DNA of 64,000 nt from assembly GCF_034521915.1 (NCBI RefSeq), contig NZ_JAXHLU010000018.1:44523-108522 (forward strand), in the 5' to 3' direction. Position 1 is the first letter of the stretch; each line of letters starts with the position of its first letter. The translations under genes and the position numbers were made by a program. Below are positions 41,415 through 51,495 of the stretch, piece by piece. This DNA is from Fodinibius sp034521915 (GTDB taxonomy: Bacteria > Bacteroidota > Rhodothermia > Balneolales > Balneolaceae). The notes beneath the pieces are model-generated. The model saw only the letters and a list, made by a program, of their open reading frames with translations, was not told the DNA's origin and ran no database searches.

Positions 41415-42971
41415 TTAATGACCGGAATCGGCCCAAACTTTATCTAGTATATGGTTATTAAAGGCACGGACTAACAGATCCATGTCGCGCCACAGGTAAA
41501 TTCCGATAGCAATGATTAATCCTCCCATCACCCAAAGTCGATAAATCTGGTATTCTCCAAGGGGTGCAAAAACGGCATAGCCGAGTCCAAAAATCAGGAA
41601 CATCATCATAAAAGTAACTTTCTGGGAAATTATGGGATGCTTGAAGCTAAAGGAGGAATAGTTGACTTTTTTGTAGTAATAAAAAGAGGCCCAAAGAAAT
41701 ACGAGCGTAAAGCAAACAAAAAAGAAGGTATTGGCAACATAGATTTCAACAACTGACCCCAATTGTGGCAAGTAAATAATTTCAGCGGTGGTAATCAGAT
41801 AAAATATGAGTAATGGGACCACGATAATCCCTAAAAAGCGCTCTTTGAGCTGCTTTTCAAACGAGACGGGAAACTGCTTATGGAGCAAGAATTCTTTGTT
41901 TTCATATCCAAACATGTTGGCCATGCCCATGGCAAGTAGTGCTACGGGGATGGCTGCCAGCATAGTGGGGATGAGCAGGGCGCTGTAATAACTGTTGCCC
42001 AGCTGTAGCAGAAGAGGAATATACACAGCAGGAATAAGCGCGATGGTTAATAGTTGCAAGCGGTTGTATGAGTGAGATAATACGTAGTGATAAAACTTGC
42101 CGGCATTAAGTCCCAGCCATTTTTTGAGATAGTACCATCGCTTATTACGTTTGAAAATTTTCCGTTCCCTAACCGGTTTTTGAAGCCCTTCTCTTGTTTT
42201 GAAAAAGTGATCGCGAAAAATCAGGAAGATGAGCAGTGCACTGAATCCATAAATAGCTGATGCCGTGGGAAGGTTGTAGGTACCGGTAGCCGTGTACTGC
42301 AGAAGCCCGCCGGGAGTATAAAACAGGTAGCTGTTGATGATATCTATGCTTGGCAGGTAATGGGCAATAATTTGTTCAAACCGACGCGAGATGATGGCAA
42401 TGGCCTGAATAGTGCCGAAAATCAGGAATAGTGCGCTAAAGACAATAATTTTGAAGCGTTTTTCAACAATTTTGAGAAATCGATGCTTAATGGAATAGAT
42501 AACCGCATAATTTAACAGCACAACGGTAATAACAACCGGGATATACATCAGGTTTTCAATCTGCATCAGCAAAAAAACCAGCCAGGTGAAATTGTAGATA
42601 AGGTTGAGCGGGTGGAAAAAGCCCATCAGATTGAGGTACCAGCTCAACTTTTTAACGGGATATCCATAGGCTAATAGCTTTCTATTTTCCTCCATATTAA
42701 GGAGCCGGGTGCTGGTAAAGGAGAAATGGAGAATCCACAGAACGTTGGCAAAAATGAGAGTGATAAGCTGGTGAATTTCAGCGGTAAGCCAGGGCAGCTG
42801 GTTAGTGACAATGGGATTTTGATCAAATAAAACAATAACCAGGGCCGAACCGAGAAGATTGGAGAATAGGATCAGCAGGAAAATAATATATCCTACTACC
42901 AGAAAGGTCTGGAAGCTGGTGAGTCTGTTTAAAAACGCAGACCAGTTGAGATATATAAGTTTACGCAGCAT
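41415..42971 (-). CDS. Large ABC-2-type permease subunit
   Basis: 518 residues with about twelve predicted membrane helices, grouped as two six-helix halves around a hydrophilic basic stretch near residues 260-290 ('PVRERKIFKRNKRWYYLKK'). No sequence signature beyond membrane topology, but it precedes the ATPase gene in a two-gene operon. Such large permeases occur in Bacteroidota exporters of peptides or lipids; substrate unassigned. Confidence 0.78.
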   Translation of the reverse strand: MLRKLIYLNWSAFLNRLTSFQTFLVVGYIIFLLILFSNLLGSALVIVLFDQNPIVTNQLPWLTAEIHQLITLIFANVLWILHFSFTSTRLLNMEENRKLLAYGYPVKKLSWYLNLMGFFHPLNLIYNFTWLVFLLMQIENLMYIPVVITVVLLNYAVIYSIKHRFLKIVEKRFKIIVFSALFLIFGTIQAIAIISRRFEQIIAHYLPSIDIINSYLFYTPGGLLQYTATGTYNLPTASAIYGFSALLIFLIFRDHFFKTREGLQKPVRERKIFKRNKRWYYLKKWLGLNAGKFYHYVLSHSYNRLQLLTIALIPAVYIPLLLQLGNSYYSALLIPTMLAAIPVALLAMGMANMFGYENKEFLLHKQFPVSFEKQLKERFLGIIVVPLLIFYLITTAEIIYLPQLGSVVEIYVANTFFFVCFTLVFLWASFYYYKKVNYSSFSFKHPIISQKVTFMMMFLIFGLGYAVFAPLGEYQIYRLWVMGGLIIAIGIYLWRDMDLLVRAFNNHILDKVWADSGH

Positions 42972-43081
42972 GATACACAGGTAAATTCAGCAGTTCTTTA
43001 ATGTTCAAAATAGCATTTCGGGAATCAAGCTGACAATATTATCTTTATAATGCTGTTTTAAATCCTGAAGCAAGTGATGAT

Positions 43082-43330
43082 ATGACCTCAAAGAATACGT
43101 TCAAATATATTTTTATCGCCGTGGTAATTGTGCTGGCATCGTTGGCCTTGGCCGATGCACTCGGGTATTTCAATCCTAAGCCATATACGGCTGTATCGCA
43201 TGGCTCTCATGTGCATTACGTACCTAACGATCGTGATCCCGATGTGTCTATTGATAAGTTTCCTCAGGAAGAGCCGGGCCCCCGCGAAAAAATAACGCCT
43301 ACCGGACAAATTGTACCGATAGATCAATAA
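43082..43330 (+). CDS. Small single-pass membrane protein
   Basis: 82 residues. One membrane helix at about 8-26 followed by a periplasmic 55-residue tail with 'YTAVSHGSHVHYVPNDRDPDVSIDKFPQEEPGPRE' (histidine- and proline-rich) and 'ITPTGQIVPI' at the end. It converges on uvrA with only 4 nt between the stops. Similar short proteins appear in this phylum; function unknown. The His-rich part could bind metal. Confidence 0.65.
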   Translation: MTSKNTFKYIFIAVVIVLASLALADALGYFNPKPYTAVSHGSHVHYVPNDRDPDVSIDKFPQEEPGPREKITPTGQIVPIDQ

Positions 43331-43334
43331 GCGT

Positions 43335-46146
43335 TTACAGTACCTCTTGTAAATACTGACCGGTGTAACTTTCCTCAACTTCAGCAATCTCTTCGGGGGT
43401 ACCGGTCGCTACAATCTGTCCACCGGCAAAACCACCTTCCGGACCGATATCAATGATATGGTCGGCACATTTAATTACGTCTAAATTGTGCTCGATGATG
43501 ATAACGGTATGTCCGTTATTTACGAGCTCATTGAAGGAGTCAAGCAGCTTGGCGATATCTTCAAAATGGAGTCCCGTCGTGGGTTCATCAAAGAAATACA
43601 GCGTACTGTCGCCGGCTGATTTACTCAAGAATTTTGCCAATTTCACACGCTGTGCTTCACCGCCTGAAAGCGTAGGCGCACTTTGACCGAGTTTAAGATA
43701 GCCGAGTCCCACATCTTCAAGCGTTTGCAGTTTATTGGTGATGCGTTCCTCATCCACAAAAAATTCGATTGCCTCGGATACCGACATGTTCAGCACATCG
43801 TGGATATTTTTGCCGCGATATTTAACCTGTAGCACGTCTTTGCGATACCGCTTGCCGCCGCACTCTTCGCAGGTCAGCTCAATATCTGCCATAAATTGCA
43901 TCTCGATTTTCTGGATGCCTTCGCCCTGACAGGCTTCACAACGCCCGCCGGGCACGTTAAATGAAAAGTGACCCGGTTCGTAACCCATTATTTTGGATTG
44001 ACGCGTATTAGCAAAAAGATCTCGAATGCCATCGAATGCTTTGGTATAGGTAGCGGGATTAGAGCGCGAGGATCGGCCAATTGGAGATTGATCGACCATT
44101 TCTACCGAATCGATATAATTGGTGCCGGTAACTTTTCGGTGTTTACCAATTTCATCATTATAGGTCCCCATCTGATTTTGTATAGCCGCATATAGCGTAT
44201 CGTGTACCAGGGTGGATTTCCCCGATCCGCTGACGCCGGTCACACAGATCAGTTTCTCGAGTGGAAAGTCTACATCCAGACTCTTAAGGTTGTTCTCCAT
44301 TGCCCCCTTAAGCGTAATTGTTTTTCCACTTCCTTTGCGACGCTTTTCAGGTACGGGGATTTCTTTGCGACCGCTGAGATATTTTCCGGTTAGGGTGTTG
44401 GCTTCAAGCAGGTTATCGTATGATCCGCTGAAGACCACCTCACCGCCGTGCACGCCTGCAAAGGGACCAATATCAATAATATTGTCGGCCGCTTTAATCA
44501 TTTCGGGATCGTGTTCAACAACCAATACGGTATTTCCGATATCACGCAGCGATTTTAAAATGTTGATCAGGCGATCGTTGTCGCGGGGATGCAATCCAAT
44601 AGTGGGCTCGTCCAACACATACAGACTACCAATGAGTGAGCTGCCCAGGGAATTTGCAAGGCTGATGCGCTGTGCTTCACCGCCGCTTAGGGTTTTGGCC
44701 AAGCGGTTTAGCGTAAGATAACTGAGACCGACTTCATCGAGATATTTGAGCCGCTTACGGATCTCAAAGAGTACCTGTTCGGCTACTTCTTTTTCGAACT
44801 CTGATAGCTCCAGGTTCTCAAAAAAGTCCCGGGCGTGGCCGATGGTCATTTCGGCTACTTCCCCGATATGTTTGTCGTTTATTTTCACATACAGGGCATC
44901 TTTTCGCACGCGATAGCCTTTACAATCAGGGACAGCGGCTATATCCCCGATAGCGCGAATAGAATACGCGCATATGTACTTTGTAGGATTGACTTTTCAC
45001 CTCCTCAAAAAATGGGCGAATGCCAATATATTCATCTTTGCCTTCCCAGATGATCTCTTTGACTTCATCGTCGAGTTCTTGGTAGGGGGTATCAATAGGC
45101 AGGCTGTATCGCGCCGAAACTTTGATAAGATCGCGCAGATGTTTGCTAAATTTTTCACCGCTGTAGGGAGCAATGGCCCCGTTGCGAATAGTCTCTTCGG
45201 GATCAGGAATCACTAAATCTTCATCGATGCCCGAAACTTTGCCAAACCCCTCACATTTATCACAGGCCCCAAACGGGTTGTTAAATGAAAACATCTGTGG
45301 CTTAGGCTCGGTAAACTCCATGCCATCACGTTCAAAACGCTCACTGAAATTAAGCTCTTTGCCATCGCGAATTTTTACTGAGCAGCGTCCACTGCCTTCC
45401 TGAAAAGCTGTTTCCAGTGATCCGGCGATACGGGTACGCGTGTCATCGTCATCTTTTAAAATAAGGCGATCAACCAGTACCCGATAATTTTTGGGATTGA
45501 TGTCATCGGGATCTACATCATCGGTAGTGAGATCTAAAATACTTTCGTCGTCGATATGCAGTAGTCGCGGATAGCCTTTTTCTTTTAGAACGCGGAGCTC
45601 ATCTTCCAGCCTCTTTTCCTTATGCTCGGGAATGGAAAACAACACATAAAATTTTGTACCTTCATCAAACTGATTGTGCAGTTCTTCTATGGCTGTCTTG
45701 GTAGTGTCTTTTTTGACCTCTTTGCCCGATTTTGGGGAGATTGTATGGCCAATACGCGCATAAAGGAGCCGCATGTAGTCGTAAATTTCAGTGGTGGTAC
45801 CTACGGTAGAGCGCGGATTTGAAGACGTAGTCTTCTGCTGGATGGCCATAGCCGGAGAAATACCCTGCATGAAGTCTACATCGGGTTTGTCCATGCGTTC
45901 CAGAAATTGTCGTGCGTAGCTGGAAAGGCTCTCCACATAACGGCGCTGCCCTTCGGCGTAGATGGTATCAAAAGCCAGGCTCGATTTACCCGATCCGCTG
46001 ACGCCGGTAACTACCGTCATCTTGTTTCGGGGAATTTCTACATCTATATCTTTAAGATTATGAACACGAGCCCCTTTGACAATAATGGGGCGATCTTCGT
46101 CGGTTTGTGATTGGTCTTTATCGGAGATCGTTTCGGTCTGAGACAT
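43335..46146 (-). pseudogene. uvrA: UvrA excinuclease gene interrupted by a one-base insertion
   Basis: Two adjacent frames give one UvrA: the first (44926-46146) begins 'IIVKGARVHNLKDIDVEIPRNKMTVVTGVSGSGKSSLAFDT' and carries the zinc-finger part 'FGACDKCEGFG'; the second (43335-44909) has the ABC signature twice ('LAKTLSGGEAQRISLA', 'APTLSGGEAQRVKLA'), the second Walker A 'GVSGSGKSTLV' and 'C-E-A-C...C-E-E-C-G-G'. The break is at 44928-44931: TGTCCCTGATTGT on the minus strand would be C-P-D-C if one base were absent. A restored protein would be about 936 residues, normal for UvrA. The damage-recognition ATPase of nucleotide excision repair is otherwise complete. Confidence 0.9.
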
Positions 46147-46263
46147 TCAATTATTTTTGCGTTTTTATAAACGGGTAAAGGTACGAATTTTATGGCAAAA
46201 AGTGAGGTTTTAATCCATTTAAACAATTAACTAAAACAAGTCAGATTATAAATACGTTCGCTT

Positions 46264-46929
46264 ATGATGACCGGAGAAAGTGATAAAAAAGAGGTTCCGA
46301 CTTCATCAGTTTCATGGCTACTTATATTGGAAGGGATTGTCCTTTTTATCGGATTGCCGTTAGTGGAATATCTGGAAGCAAATTTTCTGCCAAAGTTGGT
46401 GTTGCTTGTATTAGTTGCGGTGTATTGTGGTTATATGCTTTGGCATGATCCTACATTTGGACGAGGACTGTTTCGCAGATCTGATGACGATCAGATTAGT
46501 AAAACAATTTTACTTCGTTTGCTAATTATTGCACCGGGATTGTTGGGGTTAGCGTGGCTGTTACATCCAGAAGATTTATTCGCCTTCCCACTTGAACGGC
46601 CCTGGATATGGATGCTTGTGATGGTGTTATATCCATTTTTTTCGGCCCTGCCACAGGAATTTATCTATCGCACGTTCTTTTTTCACCGATACAAAGATTT
46701 TTTCTATTTCAAGAACAGCGATATTCTGTTGAGTGCTTTGGCATTTTCCTTTTTACACATTGTATATGGAAACTGGTTGGCAGTAGCACTCAGTTTTGGC
46801 GGAGGCATATTGTTTGGTATGACCTACAAACGAACGCAATCTCTGTTTTGGGTTGCGATGGAGCATGTTATTTACGGCTGGCTGATTTTTACTCTGGGAC
46901 TGGGGAGGTACTTTTATGAGGGATTTTAA
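46264..46929 (+). CDS. CPBP-family intramembrane protease (Q-E variant)
   Basis: 221 residues, six to eight membrane helices. The CPBP motif 1 normally E-E-x-x-x-R is here Q-E-F-I-Y-R ('ALPQEFIYRTFFFHRY'), motif 2 is 'LAFSFLHIVYGNW' with its histidine, and motif 3 lies in 'VAMEHVIYGW'. CPBP enzymes include type II CAAX proteases and bacteriocin-immunity proteins. The first glutamate being Gln is seen in some subfamilies. A second CPBP gene lies 5 kb further on. Confidence 0.85.
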   Translation: MMTGESDKKEVPTSSVSWLLILEGIVLFIGLPLVEYLEANFLPKLVLLVLVAVYCGYMLWHDPTFGRGLFRRSDDDQISKTILLRLLIIAPGLLGLAWLLHPEDLFAFPLERPWIWMLVMVLYPFFSALPQEFIYRTFFFHRYKDFFYFKNSDILLSALAFSFLHIVYGNWLAVALSFGGGILFGMTYKRTQSLFWVAMEHVIYGWLIFTLGLGRYFYEGF

Positions 46930-47028
46930 TCTTTTTAGATGATTGTATTGTCAGTGGTGAAGTTGCTGTAGAAGAGAGCTATATTCACCTACATCATATC
47001 AAATCTAGCAATATAAAAATAGCAGATA

Positions 47029-48471
47029 ATGAGTCTTGATGTATCGCCAAAACAGTTTAAGCGTTGGATTGATGAAGCGGGTAAACTGGTCACATCACAC
47101 TACCAGGAACATAGCAAATCAAAGGTTTTTGCCGGGAAAAGTCCTGCTGAGGTACAAAAGCTTCTGGATGAGCCTTTACCTGATGATCCGCAAAATATTG
47201 GTTCCCTGCTGGATGAAGTCGGTGAGAAGGTCTTAAGCACCATTACGAATAGTGCCGGACCGCGTTATTTCGGATACATTACGGGCGGTGGAAATCAAGT
47301 GGCGGTACTGGCGGAAATGATCAAGGCGTCAATTAATCAGAATAATCTAAAGTGGCACTCATCACCGGTGAGTACCGAACTGGAAAGACTGGTGATGCGT
47401 TGGGTGGCAGAATTTATCGGCTACCCGACCAGCAGTGCCGGGGTGTTGCTCAGCGGTGGGTCGGTCGCAAACTTTAACTGCCTGGCCGTGGCGCGTAAAA
47501 TTAAAGCACCGATTGATATCTCGGAGGAGGGCATCTACGGCTCTCAGCCGATGACCGTTTATGTTTCGGAGGAGGGACACTCCAGTTTCGACAAGGCGAT
47601 GGATATGTTGGGATTGGGCAAGAAGTATCTGCGTAAGATTCCGGTTGATGATGAGTTTCGAATTGATCTCGATCAGCTGGAAGAACAAATTCGGACCGAT
47701 AAAAATGCAGGTCTTCAACCTATTTGTGCTATTGCCGTTGCAGGGACGACCAACACGGGTGCTGTTGATGATTTGGATGCCGTCGCTGATATTTGCCAGC
47801 GTTACGACTTGTGGTACCATGTGGATGCAGCTTATGGAGGTCCGGCTGCTAAAGTTGAGGGAAAAAGTGAGTTGTTTTCCGGGATTGAGAAAGCAGATTC
47901 GGTTGTTGTGAATCCCCATAAGTGGTTATATGTACCATTCGAAGCGGGCGGGGCTTTGGTTAAGAATCCCGATCATTTGCGCAAAACATTCAGCACTATT
48001 CCCGATTATCTAAAATCTGATGAGCAAACCGGGGCCCGTACCGATTTAATGGAATACAACCTTCCGCTTACAAAAGAGTTCAAGGCGTTAAAAGTTTGGA
48101 TGACGATTAAGGCATTTGGTGCCACACGGTTGCGCGAGGAAATAGCTTCCGATATAAATAAGGCAAAGTATTTGTCGAAACTCGTGGAGTCGGATGAAAA
48201 ACTGGAACTTATGGCCCCGGTTTCGTTATCGATTGTTTGTTTTCGATATAATCCCGGGGGGATGGAAGAGTCGGCCATAAACAGGGTGAATGATCAAATT
48301 ATAAAGGAAATTGAGTCGGATGGGCGTGTGTTTCTAACGGGGACAAAAATAAATGGGAAAACCGCACTTCGGGTTTGCTTTATCAATCCCCGTACCAAGA
48401 AGGAGGATATACAACTGCTAAAAAAGGTGGTTTTGGAAATTGGCAGCAAGTTGGAGAAAAAGAGGGTTTGA
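47029..48471 (+). CDS. PLP-dependent amino acid decarboxylase (group II)
   Basis: 480 residues. The pyridoxal phosphate lysine is Lys298 in 'SVVVNPHKWLYVPFEAGGALV', with the stacking His184 ('EEGHSSFDKA') and Asp266 ('YHVDAAYGG') in place. 'GPRYFGYITGG' and 'LLSGGSVANFNCLAVAR' confirm the group II (glutamate/aromatic/cysteine-sulfinate) decarboxylase family. The N-terminal part has the usual 'AG...' helix. Substrate preference cannot be told from sequence alone. Monocistronic. Confidence 0.92.
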   Translation: MSLDVSPKQFKRWIDEAGKLVTSHYQEHSKSKVFAGKSPAEVQKLLDEPLPDDPQNIGSLLDEVGEKVLSTITNSAGPRYFGYITGGGNQVAVLAEMIKASINQNNLKWHSSPVSTELERLVMRWVAEFIGYPTSSAGVLLSGGSVANFNCLAVARKIKAPIDISEEGIYGSQPMTVYVSEEGHSSFDKAMDMLGLGKKYLRKIPVDDEFRIDLDQLEEQIRTDKNAGLQPICAIAVAGTTNTGAVDDLDAVADICQRYDLWYHVDAAYGGPAAKVEGKSELFSGIEKADSVVVNPHKWLYVPFEAGGALVKNPDHLRKTFSTIPDYLKSDEQTGARTDLMEYNLPLTKEFKALKVWMTIKAFGATRLREEIASDINKAKYLSKLVESDEKLELMAPVSLSIVCFRYNPGGMEESAINRVNDQIIKEIESDGRVFLTGTKINGKTALRVCFINPRTKKEDIQLLKKVVLEIGSKLEKKRV

Positions 48472-48685
48472 AAAGGGAGAGCAAATAGTAGAATTTAATA
48501 AAAATCAGTTTATATTATCCGTAATTATATTAATATCAATAGTTTAGGAAGGGTTATTCGGGAAGTTGTTATTTTTGAGATGCGGGTTATTTTCATTACC
48601 TTTTTTAATTGTTTTTACAGCTACATTTTATGTTGTGAGCATAATAGAATCATCTACATATAACCAAATTAGTACAAGTTAGTTT

Positions 48686-49924
48686 ATGGATTTATTTGAT
48701 AAGCTTGAGTCCAGACCAAGCCCGTTAGGAGAATTTACTTCAGAAGGATACGGATATTATACATATCCCAAACTTGAAGGACCATTGGGTCCCGTAATGA
48801 AGTTTAACGATAAAGATGTAATTGTCTGGAGCATCAATGATTATCTAGGTATTGGCAGCAATGAAGAGATAAAAGAATATGATGCCAAAATTGCACAGGA
48901 TTACAGTTTAAGCAGCCCTATGGGGGCCCGCCTGATGACGGGAAACTCTACCGAGCACGAAAAGCTGGAAGATGAGCTGGCCGATTTTGTTCATAAAGAT
49001 GATGCTTTTCTGCTGAATTATGGTTACCAAGGCATTATGAGCGTTATACATGCGCTGGTAGATCGCAACGATGTTCTTATTTATGACGAGCTAAGCCACG
49101 CTTGTATTGTTGATGGAAAGCAGCTGGCTATGGCTGAAAAGTATGTGTTTAAGCATAACGATGTTGATAGTTTTAAGACTCAGTTGGAGCGAGCCCATCG
49201 CAAGAAAAAGGATGATGGGGCTGTCTTGGTTGTAACAGAGGGCGCCTTCGGGATGACCGGAGACCTTGGTATTCTCAATGAGATGATTGCACTTAAAGAA
49301 GAGTATCCGTTCCGTTTGCTTGTTGATGATGCGCATGGTGTTGGTACGATGGGTGAAGACGGTTCCGGTACTGGAACGCATTTAGATTGTCACGATGGAA
49401 TTGATATCTACTTTGGAACTTTTGCCAAGGCTTTTGCTCTGATTGGTGCTTTTGTAGCTACCGATGAACGCGTTGTGGAATTTCTGAAAGCAAATGTGCG
49501 AAGTCAGATTTTTGCGAAGTCAGTACCCATGCCGATTGTGAAGTCGGCGCGCAAGCGACTGGAAATGATTCGTAATAATCCTCAGTGGAGAGAAAAGCTA
49601 TGGGAAAATACGAACATGCTGCGCGGTGGACTCCGGGATATGGGATATAATGTATTGCCTGCCGAATGTCCCGTAACGCCTGTTTTAACAAAAGGAAGTA
49701 CTGATCTCTGTCAGCTTATTATGCGAAAAATGCGTGAAGAGCACGGCATTTTTGTAAGCGGTGTTGCCTATCCGGTAGTACCAAAGGGCACGGTACTAAT
49801 TCGTCTGATACCGACTGCCGCTCATACCGAAGAGCATATTGAAAAAACGCTCAAAGGGTTTGAAGCGATTAAAGATGTGGTATTTGCTGAGGCGGAAAAA
49901 CAGAAGAAGAAAATGACGGCATGA
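48686..49924 (+). CDS. Serine palmitoyltransferase-like alpha-oxoamine synthase
   Basis: 412 residues of the class I/II fold. Lys248 in 'YFGTFAKAFALIGAF' binds PLP, His138 in 'YDELSHACIVDG' stacks on the ring, and 'LVDDAHGVGTMGEDGSGT' carries the D-x-A-H. The N-terminus 'YYTYPKLEGPLGPVMKFNDKDVIVWSINDYLGIGSN' is typical of bacterial SPT and of AONS/KBL relatives. In Bacteroidota such enzymes start sphingolipid synthesis from serine and acyl-CoA; no downstream sphingolipid gene is next to it, so the specific role is an inference. Confidence 0.85.
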   Translation: MDLFDKLESRPSPLGEFTSEGYGYYTYPKLEGPLGPVMKFNDKDVIVWSINDYLGIGSNEEIKEYDAKIAQDYSLSSPMGARLMTGNSTEHEKLEDELADFVHKDDAFLLNYGYQGIMSVIHALVDRNDVLIYDELSHACIVDGKQLAMAEKYVFKHNDVDSFKTQLERAHRKKKDDGAVLVVTEGAFGMTGDLGILNEMIALKEEYPFRLLVDDAHGVGTMGEDGSGTGTHLDCHDGIDIYFGTFAKAFALIGAFVATDERVVEFLKANVRSQIFAKSVPMPIVKSARKRLEMIRNNPQWREKLWENTNMLRGGLRDMGYNVLPAECPVTPVLTKGSTDLCQLIMRKMREEHGIFVSGVAYPVVPKGTVLIRLIPTAAHTEEHIEKTLKGFEAIKDVVFAEAEKQKKKMTA

Positions 49925-49964
49925 GAGGCAGTTGCCAATTGATTTAACATTCAGAATCTATATA

Positions 49965-49996
49965 GAAAAAGCCCCGTCCGAAAACGGGGCTTTTTC
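49965..49996. terminator. Bidirectional intrinsic terminator
   Basis: AAAAAGCCCCGT pairs perfectly with ACGGGGCTTTTT, 6-nt loop, with A- and T-runs forming both sides. It lies between the SPT-like gene and the convergent DEAD-box homologue and terminates both. Confidence 0.92.
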
Positions 49997-50041
49997 TTTT
50001 CATAAATTGTTGGGATTCAGATCATTTCCCTATCATGGTTC

Positions 50042-51406
50042 TTAAGAAAATAGCTTTTTGATCAGGCCAATAACCCCATCCTTTTGATCTTTAGGCGAAT
50101 CGCCCTTTTTACCACCGCTAAGCTTGTCATAGCTTGGACGTGGTAATTGAAGTTCGTCATCTTTCTTTTTACCGCGACCGTTGTTGCCGCCTTGTTTGGA
50201 GCGGTTATCACGCTTACCGCCACGAGACTTTTTCTTTTTCTGTTTCTTGCGCTCTTCAAGTTTCTGCTTCACTTTGTCCGGAAGTGGTAATTCTTTGGGT
50301 GCTTGTCCAAGGCTATTTTCCAGCTCGTTAATATCACTGCGATCCTGCTTAGAGACGAGTGACACAATGCGCGAAGCGGTACCCGAACCAACTAAGCTGG
50401 CGCGATATCGATATTCATTCGGATCGTTAGGCACATCGTAATTAATAACTTGTGTTACGCGATCTAACACCAGTTCTGCGGCCGGAATATCGGCTACCAG
50501 CAAATACTGGACATCACCATTGGTAAAGTTGGCAAATCGTTGTGACCGTTTCTCATCCGAAAGCTTTCCATGAAGGCTGGTGGCCTTCATATCATTTTTA
50601 CGCAGCGTTCGATAGAGGCGATCCGTCCCGCGCTTCGAGGCTGTAAAAATAACACAGTTATCATGAGGAGTATTCTCAAGATGTGCCATCAGGGTCGTAA
50701 TCTTCATGCGGTTAGGCACATAGATGTAGCCCTGTGATAAGTTTTGATCTACCTTTGGGGGCTCTGTTAACATGCCAGGTTTATCTTCAAAACCAATGGC
50801 AATAGGATCTTCAGTATGTTGTTTGGTAAGCTCTTTTACATCATCATCAACTTCTTTTGCATAAATAAGTGTTTGATGATCACTGAGTACCCGCTTTAAA
50901 ATATTCTGTATTTTGTCCTGCAGATTTAGAGCCACCATTTCGTCAGCGGCATCGATAACCACTAATCCAACGTGACGGAATATGAATCTCAGATCCTGGC
51001 AAACATCCAACAGGGGACCGGGATTGCCAACAATAACCTCCACCTCACTTTGGATAGATTCCTTTTGTTCTTCGAGATCGGTATCCATATCGATGGAAGC
51101 ACACTCAATTTGAGCATGATAACCCATAGCCCAAACAAGCTCATCAATTTCTTGAGACTCCTCGGGGTTGGGAGTTAGTACCAGTACCGAAGTACCGTCT
51201 TTGTCCTCTCTTTTATTGACCTGCTCAAGTGCTGGGATTACAAAAGAGGCGATCTTGCTGCTTCCCGGTTCGGCTTTTATAAGTGCATCATTGCCTTCCA
51301 GTACAGCTGGGATTACTTTTTCTTGCAGTTCAGTAAGTTCAGTATAACCAATGTCTTGAAGCCCGCTCATGATATTGGGGCTCAACGTCATTTCTTCAAA
51401 CTTCAA
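50042..51406 (-). CDS. DEAD-box helicase-like protein lacking the catalytic motifs
   Basis: 454 residues spanning both RecA-like domains. The general fold signature of DEAD-box proteins is clear ('FEEMTLSPNIMSGLQDIGYTELTELQEKVIPAVLEGNDALI', 'NCVIFTASKRGTDRL', 'SLHGKLSDEKR'). Yet motif I is A-E-P-G-S-S-K-I (45-52) in place of A-x-T-G-S-G-K-T, Ia is P-N-P-E-E-S for P-T-R-E-L, Ib N-P-G-P for T-P-G-R, II is D-A-A-D (152-155) for D-E-A-D, III is Y-A-K for S-A-T, V and VI ('VADIPAAELVLD', 'YRYRASLVGSG') are also changed. A basic C-terminal tail (about 385-454) is rich in K/R/G. It probably binds RNA but should not act as an ATPase. It starts close to a CPBP gene. Confidence 0.88.
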   Translation of the reverse strand: MKFEEMTLSPNIMSGLQDIGYTELTELQEKVIPAVLEGNDALIKAEPGSSKIASFVIPALEQVNKREDKDGTSVLVLTPNPEESQEIDELVWAMGYHAQIECASIDMDTDLEEQKESIQSEVEVIVGNPGPLLDVCQDLRFIFRHVGLVVIDAADEMVALNLQDKIQNILKRVLSDHQTLIYAKEVDDDVKELTKQHTEDPIAIGFEDKPGMLTEPPKVDQNLSQGYIYVPNRMKITTLMAHLENTPHDNCVIFTASKRGTDRLYRTLRKNDMKATSLHGKLSDEKRSQRFANFTNGDVQYLLVADIPAAELVLDRVTQVINYDVPNDPNEYRYRASLVGSGTASRIVSLVSKQDRSDINELENSLGQAPKELPLPDKVKQKLEERKKQKKKKSRGGKRDNRSKQGGNNGRGKKKDDELQLPRPSYDKLSGGKKGDSPKDQKDGVIGLIKKLFS

Positions 51407-51495
51407 CGTGCTAACCTTTCATTTTATTAATGTTTGTTCTTCATGCATTCGCTTCAAAACCAAGCGATGCGTATCAATAGCAGAATATACAAAAC

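Noticed and set aside
44212..44721. 169-codon plus-strand frame
   Set aside because: Antisense to the ABC core of uvrA; serine-rich composition mirrors the opposite strand.
47362..47919. 185-codon minus-strand frame
   Set aside because: Antisense to the PLP decarboxylase, whose catalytic motifs are intact; length arises from codon bias of the real gene.
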